Shown here: piece after piece, positions 1 through 5,261 of the stretch
Layout of the letters: every line of letters begins with the position of its first letter
Numbering within the stretch: the first letter of the stretch is position 1
Assembly: GCA_019244985.1 (NCBI GenBank)
Contig: JAFASB010000403.1
Coordinates: forward strand, 1-5,261
DNA length: 5,261 nucleotides
Source of the DNA: Acidimicrobiia bacterium
Lineage (GTDB): Bacteria > Actinomycetota > Acidimicrobiia > Acidimicrobiales > AC-14
Direction: 5' to 3'
Notes under the pieces: model-generated
The model's input: the letters and a program-made list of their open reading frames with translations, nothing else
Database searches by the model: none
What the model was told of the DNA's origin: nothing
Program-made: the position numbers and the translations under genes

Positions 1-31
1 ACGGCCTCAGGTTAGGGGGAGCGCCGTGCTG

Positions 32-532
32 TCAGAACTGCGCGGGCTTTGTCCCCGGCCGCCCGGCGGTGAGCGTCCCCGGGCAAACGGGCCCGAGGGT
101 GACGGTTCGGGCGGAGGCAGCGAGGGGCGCCCATTCCTGCGGGTTCAGCTCGATCGCGGTGGCGATCGGCCCGGGCGACTCGTGGAGAAGCGTCGTGTCG
201 GGAGCCATCAGATTCGACCCGCGAATCTGACCGTCGCCCGCCAGCCACAGGATCGTCAATGGGAAATGGGTGTCCTTCATCCAGAACGCGCGGGGCGCCG
301 TGCCCCCGAACAGGAACGCCATTCCCTCGTTCGGCGGCAGCGCCTGCCGGTTGGAGAGACCGGCGCCCTGTTGGGCGACGGTCGTGGCCAGCGTGAGGCA
401 GAGCGACGTCGGCTGCCCGTTCACCACCAGACGGCGGCGCTGGGACCCGAGCGACGACACCGACGTTCCGGACTTGCCACAGGCACCGAAGGCGACGACG
501 CACGTGAGCACGATCGCCGCTCGGCGTCTCAT
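32..532 (-). CDS. DUF192 family putative lipoprotein
   Basis: This gene encodes a 166-residue protein. The N-terminus has three arginines, a hydrophobic stretch (residues 5-17) and a cysteine at position 18 in the context FGAC-GKSG. This resembles a lipobox, so the protein is probably exported and lipid-anchored; Phe at -3 is not ideal. The rest fits the DUF192 family: a GLSNRQALPPNEGMAFLF segment (residues 58-75) followed by the FWMKDTHFPLTILWL core (83-97), then Pro/Gly/Ile-rich strands to the C-terminus. DUF192 proteins are small, often exported, and have no established biochemical function. The ATG at 532 was chosen because it overlaps the upstream gene's TAA by one base, has a GAGGA six bases upstream, and starts directly at the signal peptide. 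In-frame extensions further upstream lie inside the neighbouring gene. Family assignment is secure; lipidation is likely and function unknown. Confidence 0.88.
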   Translation of the reverse strand: MRRRAAIVLTCVVAFGACGKSGTSVSSLGSQRRRLVVNGQPTSLCLTLATTVAQQGAGLSNRQALPPNEGMAFLFGGTAPRAFWMKDTHFPLTILWLAGDGQIRGSNLMAPDTTLLHESPGPIATAIELNPQEWAPLAASARTVTLGPVCPGTLTAGRPGTKPAQF

Positions 533-1095
533 TACGAGTCCTCGGGAAGTCCCGGCACGCCCGCCTCCCGCTGCACGCCGAGCGTGTTCAGCGTGAAGGC
601 GACCATGTGATAGTGCCCGACGAGCATGACCAGCTCGATCAACTGCCGCTCGTCGTAGCGCTCGCGCAGCGCGGCCCATGTGGTGTCTCCGATGCACGCG
701 TCATCGTGGAGCTCGTCGGCGGCTCGGAGCAGCGTGCTTTCGAACGGGTCCCACCCCTCGGCACCGCCGCCCTCAACGACACGGGCGATCTCGTCGTCGG
801 TCACGCCAGCAGCCCGGGCGATCAGCACGTGTTGGCCCCACTCGTACGCGGACCGGCACAGCCAGCCGGTGCGCAGGATGAGCAGCTCACGATCCCGCGG
901 CGGCAGCTTGCCGCTGAGGAGCTTGCCGCCGAATGGAAGCCACTTCCTGAACAGGCCAGGATGGCGAACCAACGTGTCGAAGATGTTGGACGCGGGGCCG
1001 GTCACGCCGAGGTCCCCCAACAGCTCGCGCGTCTGCTCGTCCCGCTCCTCAGGGGTGATCGGGGGGATTCGCGGGGTGTCCGGTCTCGGTGCCAT
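532..1095 (-). CDS. Carboxymuconolactone decarboxylase (CMD/AhpD-like) family protein
   Basis: This gene encodes a 187-residue, mainly helical soluble protein. The N-terminal part (residues 1-60, containing TPEERDEQTRELLGDLG and NIFDTLVRHPGLFRKW) is the usual lead-in of this family. It is followed by LPPRDRELLILRTGWLC and the active-site region CRSAYEWGQH (80-89), where Glu85 and His89 match the E-x-x-x-H motif. A single Cys80 is present instead of the CxxC pair of AhpD peroxidases, so a thiol-peroxidase role is less likely than a CMD-type role. Substrate is not inferable. ATG 1095 was chosen because the longer frame runs across the divergent palindrome into the opposite gene and shows no family similarity there. 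There is no clear Shine-Dalgarno sequence, so the message may be near-leaderless. It forms an operon with the DUF192 gene, sharing one base. Confidence 0.88.
   Translation of the reverse strand: MAPRPDTPRIPPITPEERDEQTRELLGDLGVTGPASNIFDTLVRHPGLFRKWLPFGGKLLSGKLPPRDRELLILRTGWLCRSAYEWGQHVLIARAAGVTDDEIARVVEGGGAEGWDPFESTLLRAADELHDDACIGDTTWAALRERYDERQLIELVMLVGHYHMVAFTLNTLGVQREAGVPGLPEDS
539..543 (-). promoter_or_regulatory. Shine-Dalgarno site of the DUF192 gene
   Basis: On the minus strand GAGGA is followed by six bases and then ATG. It lies within the last codons of the upstream CMD-family gene. It supports the ATG at 532 as the true start and suggests translational coupling across the TAATG overlap. 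Confidence 0.65.
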
Positions 1096-1099
1096 CGAC

Positions 1100-1121
1100 G
1101 CGGGAAAGCTAGCTTTCCCGC
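1100..1121. promoter_or_regulatory. Perfect 22-bp palindrome in the divergent gap; candidate bidirectional promoter/operator
   Basis: The left half (1100-1110) reads GCGGGAAAGCT and the right half is its exact reverse complement, with no spacer. It fills most of the 28-bp gap between the divergent starts at 1095 (minus) and 1124 (plus). Each strand carries TAGCTT, a TAnnnT -10-like hexamer (1110-1115 on plus, 1111-1106 on minus), sharing the central TA. Counting seven bases from the last T gives predicted transcript starts near 1122 and 1099, within about 4 bases of the two start codons. This fits leaderless or near-leaderless mRNAs and the lack of Shine-Dalgarno sequences. No good -35 hexamer is seen on either side. 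The palindrome itself is certain; its role as promoter, operator or both is inferred. Confidence 0.6.
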
Positions 1122-1123
1122 CC

Positions 1124-1363
1124 GTGAGCGACCTGACGCCCGAGGAGCCGCACGAGGCCGGCGTGCCCGAGCGGCTCGCCGACCCGTCGCACGAGGAAGG
1201 CGCCAGGATCCTCGCCGACGAGGCGCGCGACACCCTGCGCGAGCAGGGATTCACCGACGAGCAGATCCGCGAGTGGGCGGAGACCTACATCGCCGAGGAG
1301 GGTTCCGGCGACGTCGACGCGTTCGTGGCGTGGATCGCCGCCCGGGAGCGCAGGAACGATTGA
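1124..1363 (+). CDS. Small acidic protein of unknown function
   Basis: This gene encodes a 79-residue protein starting with GTG at 1124. I do not recognise the family. The sequence is strongly charged and rich in Glu and Asp. A flexible-looking N-terminal part (1-22) is followed by a probable helix (EEGARILADEARDTLREQG, 24-42), then GFTDEQIREWAETYIAEEG (42-60), a turn (GSGDVD) and a C-terminal helix DAFVAWIAARERR. The FTDEQIREWAETYI segment looks like a helical interaction motif. There are no Cys residues, signal peptide or membrane segment. Longer in-frame starts would run back through the opposite gene and the palindrome, so GTG 1124 is preferred. Its stop TGA is overlapped by the probable start of the acyl-CoA synthetase, so the two are probably one operon and translationally coupled. 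Codon use is like its neighbours. Confidence 0.75.
   Translation: MSDLTPEEPHEAGVPERLADPSHEEGARILADEARDTLREQGFTDEQIREWAETYIAEEGSGDVDAFVAWIAARERRND
1344..1355 (+). promoter_or_regulatory. Possible ribosome-binding region of the acyl-CoA synthetase
   Basis: GGGAG (1344-1348) and AGGA (1352-1355) lie 10 and 3 bases before ATT 1359, inside the end of the small-protein gene. Neither spacing is ideal, but the alternative CTG at 1386 has GGGAG directly abutting it, which is worse. This gives weak support for initiation at the stop/start overlap. Confidence 0.35.
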
Positions 1364-2885
1364 CGCGGCAGCACCTCTCTGGGAGCTGACCGGCCGCCTA
1401 CCCGCTGAGCTCGCCGTCGAGGACGAGCGCGGGAGGCTGACGTGGCAAGACCTCGACGAGCAGAGCAATGCCGTCGGCCACGGCGTCGAAGCGCTGGGCC
1501 TGGAACCGGGGGACCACGTCGCACTCGTCGTCGGCAACCGCACCGAGTTCGTCGAAGCAGTGATCGGTGTCCAGCGAGCGGGGATGGTGGTCACCCCGCT
1601 GAAGACGAGCTGGACGCCCGCCGAGGTCGGCCAGGTCCTCGACGACGCGCACAGCAGGCTCGTCATCACCGACCAGGACTCGGCCCGGCTCGCCGCCGAG
1701 GACAGAGACCTCCCCGTCGTCGACGTCGACGCCTTCGAGCCGTGGCTCGCGGTCCAGGAACGGGGCCCGCTCCCTGCCGGACGCTGCGGATGGCGCATGT
1801 CCTACACCTCGGGTACGACCGGCCGGCCGAAGGGCGTTGTCCATCCGTGGTCGGGCCAGTCGTCATTCTCTGACGCGTTCACGCGCAGCACGGGCTGGGC
1901 GGAGGCGGCGCGCCTTCCAGGCGACGGTCTCCACCTGATGGCCTCGCAGCTCTTCCACGGAGCGCCGCTGACCTTCGGCTTGGCGGCGATGGCGCGCGGC
2001 GCACCGATGCGGATCATGGCACGGTGGGACCCCGCCGACTTCCTGCGGGTGCTCGGCGAGGGCGTGGTGTCGACGACGTTGGTGCCGACGATGTTCCGCC
2101 ACCTCCTCGCCCTGCCGTCCCGCGATCGGGAGCGAGCGCAGGCGGCGTCGTTGCGCACGGTACTTCACGGCGGCGAGCCGTGCCCGCCGGACCTCAAGCG
2201 CCGCATGGTCGACTGGCTCGGACCGGTCTTCGTCGAGTACTTCGGTTTCTCCGAGGGCGGCATGACGCTGGCGACTACCGAAGACTGGCTCGCCCGCCCG
2301 GGCACTGTCGGCCGCGCCCTTCCCCACCAAGAGATCGCAGTCCTCGGCGACGATGGGGTACCCCTCCCGCCCCGGACCGAAGGCACCGTGTACTTCCGCT
2401 TTCTGGACGGCACCCGGTTCTCGTACTTCGGCGACGCAGCCAAGACAGAGGCCGCCTACGGCCCGGACGGCGCGTTCACGGCGGGTGACATGGGCTGGAT
2501 GGACGAGGACGGATACCTCTACATCTCCGGGCGCCGGGCCGAGGTCATCATCAGCGCCGGGGTCAACGTGTACCCCGCCGAAGTGGAAGCGGCGATTGAC
2601 GGCGTCGAGGGGATCGCTGACGTCGCCGTCGTCGGCGGTCCCGACGACGAGCGCGGCGAGCAGGTGGTCGCGTTCGTGGTGGCCGCGCCGGGCGTCGCCA
2701 GCGAAGAGCTCGTCTCCGCTGTCGAAGCGGCCGCCGTCGAGCGCCTGGCTCCGTACAAGCGGCCCCGGCGCGTCGTCGTGTGCGAGTCGGTTCCGCGTGA
2801 TCCCACGGGAAAGCTTCTGCGCGCGCGCCTGCGGGACCAGTTGTGGGGTGGCCGCACCGGGTTCGCGGCCAGCGGGACCTCCTAA
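1359..2885 (+). CDS. AMP-forming acyl-CoA synthetase (ANL superfamily, FadD-like)
   Basis: The enzyme activates a carboxylic acid through an acyl-adenylate and transfers it to CoA. From ATT 1359 it has 508 residues, normal for the family. The N-terminal part includes LTWQDLDEQSNAVGHG and LGLEPGDHVALVVGNR. The P-loop A3 motif is SYTSGTTGRPKG (148-159), A5 is YFGFSEGG (294-301), A7 is AGDMGWMDEDGYLYISG (375-391), then GVNVYPAEVE (401-410) and the A10 lysine in PTGK (Lys485). A8 has RRAE where RxxD is usual. The segments LFHGAPLTFG and VLHGGEPCPPDLKR resemble actinobacterial fatty/steroid-side-chain or aromatic acyl ligases, but the substrate is undetermined. No ATG, GTG or TTG occurs in frame before GTG 1560, and starting there would remove conserved N-terminal sequence. 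ATT 1359 or CTG 1386 is therefore proposed. The function is secure; the exact start is not. Confidence 0.85.
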   Translation: MDAAAPLWELTGRLPAELAVEDERGRLTWQDLDEQSNAVGHGVEALGLEPGDHVALVVGNRTEFVEAVIGVQRAGMVVTPLKTSWTPAEVGQVLDDAHSRLVITDQDSARLAAEDRDLPVVDVDAFEPWLAVQERGPLPAGRCGWRMSYTSGTTGRPKGVVHPWSGQSSFSDAFTRSTGWAEAARLPGDGLHLMASQLFHGAPLTFGLAAMARGAPMRIMARWDPADFLRVLGEGVVSTTLVPTMFRHLLALPSRDRERAQAASLRTVLHGGEPCPPDLKRRMVDWLGPVFVEYFGFSEGGMTLATTEDWLARPGTVGRALPHQEIAVLGDDGVPLPPRTEGTVYFRFLDGTRFSYFGDAAKTEAAYGPDGAFTAGDMGWMDEDGYLYISGRRAEVIISAGVNVYPAEVEAAIDGVEGIADVAVVGGPDDERGEQVVAFVVAAPGVASEELVSAVEAAAVERLAPYKRPRRVVVCESVPRDPTGKLLRARLRDQLWGGRTGFAASGTS

Positions 2886-2914
2886 GCCCCGTACGCCTCC
2901 CCCGCGTCGGAGAC

Positions 2915-2931
2915 GCCGCCCAAAATGCGGC
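2915..2931. other. Weak hairpin in the 106-bp spacer after the ligase
   Basis: GCCGC (2915-2919) and GCGGC (2927-2931) form a 5-bp GC stem with a 7-base A-rich loop, 30 bases after the ligase stop. No T-run follows, so it is not a typical intrinsic terminator. Nothing else recognisable lies in 2886-2991: no convincing promoter hexamers and no Shine-Dalgarno before ATG 2992. Confidence 0.25.
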
Positions 2932-2991
2932 AGAATCGAGGGTCCCCTCCCGGAGAAGAGCCCTCCCACCATCGCTAGTTCCCCGCGCCCT

Positions 2992-5261
2992 ATGGATGTC
3001 AACGAACAAGCACGAGTGCTCCGCAGCCGGTGGCGCATCATCACCGCTGTGGTCGTCGTGGGCTTGGCGGCCCTCGCCCTCTTGGGTCGCGGCCCGGGCA
3101 GCCACTACCGAGCCACGGCAACGCTCGTCTTCGACGAGACGGGCAGTCCACCGCGGGACCAGTTCGTCCAGGACCTGACGGCCGCGGCGGCGCTCGCCCG
3201 CACACCGCTCGTCAGCAATCGAGCCGTCGACCGCCTCAACGCCCTCAACTCGCCGGCGGATCTGGCCGACAAGATCACGGCGCGCGCCAACCCGGCGGAC
3301 AACACGGTGGTTATCACGACGGTGCCGTATGCATCGGCGTCCACGGCGCGCACGCTCGCCGACGGGTACGCGACGGAGCTCGCCAACGCCCTGGGCGATC
3401 AGCAGAATTCGCTCTCCAAACGGTCGTCCGATGCGGTCACCGCCGACCAGGCGGCGCTCGGCGACCAGCTCAAGACCCTCGAGGGCAAGCTGGCTGCAGC
3501 CGCAAAAGCGCCCATCGACCAGCAGGAGATGCTGCGCGCCCAGCGCGACGCCGTCCTTCGCCACCTCCAGGACACCCTGGTCGCCAACCTGGCACTGCCA
3601 CGGAGCCAGACACTCACACGCGTCGGAAACATCGCGACGACAAAGGTCAAGAAGGACGGGCTGGCGCCGACGACCGTGCCCGGATGGATGCTCGCGGCCG
3701 GCGTGTTGGCGATCCTCGGGTGTGCCATCGCTCTGGTCGTCGAACGGCTCGAAGGGCGACTGCACAGCCGGGCGGCCGTCGAGCGCGCCTTCGGCCTGCC
3801 GGTGCTCGCCGACGTCCCCGCCTTCGCCGGCAACGGCATCGTCGCCGCCACCGAGCCGCTCTCCGCCGCCGCCGACGCCTTCCGGGACGTCCGAACGTCC
3901 CTCGCGCGCCTCGGCCGCCAGCGGGGCCGCAACGGGACGGGGCGCGCCACACCGCTCGAGTTGACGTCGGCCGTCGTGACGTCGCCGACGGCGAGAGACG
4001 GCAAGACGACCACCGCCGTGAACCTCGCCGCCGTCGTCGCCGAGACCGGCAAGTCGGTCCTCGTGATCGACTGCGACATGCGGGCGCCCGATGCCCACGG
4101 TCGCTTCGGCGTCGACCCTGGCCCTGGACTGAGCGACGTGCTGCTCGGCGCGGCCACGATGGATCAAGTCGCGGTGGCTACGTCCGTGCCCGGAGTGCGG
4201 CTCGTCGGCGCCGGCCGGGCGACGCAGAACCCAGCGGCCCTCCTCGCCCGACAAGAAGACTTCGTCGCAAAGGCGCGGGCTCTCGCCGACTTCGTCATCC
4301 TCGACGCCCCACCGCTCTCGGTCCACGACACGTCCGAGCTGGTGTGGATGGTCGACGCCGTCGTCATCGCCTGCCGCACGGGTGTGACGAGGGTTGCGGC
4401 GGCCGAGCACGCCCAAGAGGTGCTCGAGGTCCTCGATGCACCACCGGCAGGCGTGGTGATGCTCACGTCGGTGGCGGCAGATGGCGCCGACGACGCGACC
4501 ACCGACGAAGACGGTGGCCGCGAGCGCCGACCGGAAGCCTCGCCGCTCACTCCCGCTGCCTCCCAGGCACCGCCGACTCCCCCAACCGCGCCGCCCGCAC
4601 CGGAGCCGGCCTCCTCGACCTCCGCGACCTCCTCGTCGCCGTCGCCGTTGCGCGCCAGCTCGGTCGGCGTCCTCACCCGCCCGGCTTCGACCCGCGTTCA
4701 GCCCCAACCGGCGGCCGAGCCCGAGGCGGCGGACTGGGCAACGCGTGTCGAGACCGAGGAAGCGGGCGCCGACAGCGACTCCATTCGGCGCCAGCTGGCG
4801 CTTCCCGCACGGCGTGTGGCCTCATGGGCGGGAACTGCAGCACTGATGGTCGTGATGTGGTTCGCCATCAGGCTGCTCCTCTTCCAGTCGTTCTTCATTC
4901 CGTCGCCATCGATGAGCCCCGCTCTCGTTCCTGGCGACAGGGTGCTGGTCAGCAAGCTCAGCTACCGGCTCCACAGCGTCCACCGGGGCGACATCGTCGT
5001 GTTCAAGCGGCCGCCGCGCCTGTCGGCCGCGTTGGCCGGGCCCGAGGTGAAGGACCTGGTGAAGCGGGTGATCGGCCTGCCCGGCGACACGGTTGAGGCG
5101 CGCGACGGACACGTGATCGTGGACGGCCGGGTCCTCAAGGAGCCGTACGTCCCCAAGGGAGCGGTCACCAGTGCTGTCCCCCCGACGTTGATTGCGCCCA
5201 ACCAGTATTGGGTGATGGGCGACAACCGAAGCGTGTCCGAAGACAGCCGGTACTTCGGCTC
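2992..5261 (+). CDS. Wzz / BY-kinase / type I signal peptidase fusion protein (C-terminus beyond window)
   Basis: One frame from ATG 2992 stays open to the window end (756 complete codons). ATG 2992 is the first in-frame start after the ligase stop. Domains in order: cytoplasmic tip (MDVNEQARVLRSRWR); TM1 (about 16-32); a roughly 200-residue outer Wzz-type loop with YRATATLVFD (39-48) and a probable coiled coil (143-200); TM2 (about 231-250). Then a cytoplasmic BY-kinase ATPase: Walker A TSPTARDGKTTT (330-341, Lys338), Walker A' VIDCDMRAP (358-366), Walker B FVILDAPP (434-441). A Pro/Ala/Ser/Thr-rich linker (about 500-600) follows, then TM3 (609-631) and a signal peptidase I domain (see the separate entry). 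Wzz/BY-kinase proteins control polysaccharide chain length and export. No tyrosine occurs between the kinase and residue 658, so the usual Tyr cluster is missing. Domain calls are confident; the fusion's biological role is inference. Confidence 0.88.
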   Translation, partial: MDVNEQARVLRSRWRIITAVVVVGLAALALLGRGPGSHYRATATLVFDETGSPPRDQFVQDLTAAAALARTPLVSNRAVDRLNALNSPADLADKITARANPADNTVVITTVPYASASTARTLADGYATELANALGDQQNSLSKRSSDAVTADQAALGDQLKTLEGKLAAAAKAPIDQQEMLRAQRDAVLRHLQDTLVANLALPRSQTLTRVGNIATTKVKKDGLAPTTVPGWMLAAGVLAILGCAIALVVERLEGRLHSRAAVERAFGLPVLADVPAFAGNGIVAATEPLSAAADAFRDVRTSLARLGRQRGRNGTGRATPLELTSAVVTSPTARDGKTTTAVNLAAVVAETGKSVLVIDCDMRAPDAHGRFGVDPGPGLSDVLLGAATMDQVAVATSVPGVRLVGAGRATQNPAALLARQEDFVAKARALADFVILDAPPLSVHDTSELVWMVDAVVIACRTGVTRVAAAEHAQEVLEVLDAPPAGVVMLTSVAADGADDATTDEDGGRERRPEASPLTPAASQAPPTPPTAPPAPEPASSTSATSSSPSPLRASSVGVLTRPASTRVQPQPAAEPEAADWATRVETEEAGADSDSIRRQLALPARRVASWAGTAALMVVMWFAIRLLLFQSFFIPSPSMSPALVPGDRVLVSKLSYRLHSVHRGDIVVFKRPPRLSAALAGPEVKDLVKRVIGLPGDTVEARDGHVIVDGRVLKEPYVPKGAVTSAVPPTLIAPNQYWVMGDNRSVSEDSRYFG
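4816..5261 (+). other. Type I signal peptidase (SPase I) domain of the fusion, incomplete at window edge
   Basis: Residues 609-631 form a membrane helix followed by FFIPSPSMSPALVPGDRVLV. Ser640, in PSPSM, is the expected nucleophile. VKRVIGLPGD (690-699) supplies the general-base Lys691, and GDNRSVSEDSRYFG (743-756) is the conserved box at the end of the catalytic core. HRGDIVVFKRPP (664-675) is also typical. All catalytic motifs expected in a working leader peptidase are present; only the last strands and any C-terminal helix lie outside the window. Such enzymes cleave signal peptides on the outer face of the cytoplasmic membrane. An internal start (GTG 4816, ATG 4846 or ATG 4855) could also yield a free peptidase, but no stop codon separates it from the kinase. 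Confidence 0.88.

Noticed and set aside
1..31. Possible feature at the left edge
   Set aside because: The stretch after the DUF192 stop is too short to support any call.
607..1389. Plus-strand open frame opposite the CMD-family gene
   Set aside because: It is a shadow frame; the minus strand encodes clear CMD-family motifs there, and this frame also crosses the small acidic gene in the wrong phase.
2806..2815. Second exact copy of the palindrome half-site CGGGAAAGCT
   Set aside because: It encodes part of the conserved PTGKLL motif of the ligase and lacks the mirrored half, so it is most likely chance.
2915..2931. Hairpin after the ligase as an intrinsic terminator
   Set aside because: The stem is only 5 bp and no T-run follows; kept only as a low-confidence note.
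1863..3044. Minus-strand open frame of 393 codons
   Set aside because: It is antisense to the acyl-CoA synthetase, which has full family motifs on the plus strand.
2563..4707. Long minus-strand open frame of 714 codons
   Set aside because: It lies antisense to the ligase end and the fusion gene. Its product is Arg/Gly-rich with no domain, as expected for antisense frames in GC-rich DNA.
3030..5096. Long plus-strand open frame of 688 codons
   Set aside because: It is a shadow of the fusion gene in another frame: its product is very rich in Arg, Gly and Pro, with no recognisable domains, whereas the frame from 2992 carries kinase and peptidase motifs.
4816..5261. Separate lepB gene starting at an internal GTG/ATG
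   Set aside because: No stop codon ends the kinase frame before it, and the linker keeps coding-type third-position bias, so a single fused gene is simpler. An additional internal start cannot be excluded.

Overview
The window is GC-rich throughout, with strong G/C preference at third codon positions. Together with the gene types, this suggests a high-GC actinobacterium, possibly of the Acidimicrobiia. That placement is inferred from composition and protein style, not from a marker gene. No RNA gene, mobile element or CRISPR array is visible.

Layout. (1) The minus-strand operon 1095->32 holds a carboxymuconolactone decarboxylase/AhpD-like protein, then a DUF192 lipoprotein whose ATG shares one base with the upstream stop codon (TAATG). 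(2) A 28-bp divergent gap (1096-1123) contains a perfect 22-bp palindrome. Its centre provides overlapping, symmetric TAnnnT -10-like hexamers, placed so that both divergent transcripts would be leaderless or nearly so. (3) The plus-strand operon 1124->2885 holds a small acidic protein of unknown function, then an AMP-forming acyl-CoA synthetase. The ligase coding region clearly begins upstream of its first GTG; the best start is an ATT overlapping the preceding stop. (4) A 106-bp spacer has one weak hairpin. (5) A long plus-strand frame is open from 2992 to the window end, with no stop codon.

The most notable object is the last one. A single uninterrupted frame of at least 756 codons encodes, in order, a Wzz-type two-helix polysaccharide co-polymerase region, a BY-kinase-type P-loop ATPase, a roughly 100-residue Pro/Ala/Ser/Thr-rich linker, a third membrane helix, and a type I signal peptidase domain carrying the Ser/Lys catalytic dyad. 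The predicted topology is self-consistent: Wzz loop outside, kinase inside, peptidase outside. The tyrosine-rich tail usual for BY-kinases is absent; the linker and peptidase occupy that place. This would physically link control of polysaccharide export with signal-peptide cleavage.

The two divergent operons may act together in degrading an acyl or aromatic compound, with CoA activation by the ligase and a CMD-family enzyme opposite. The substrate cannot be read from the sequence.
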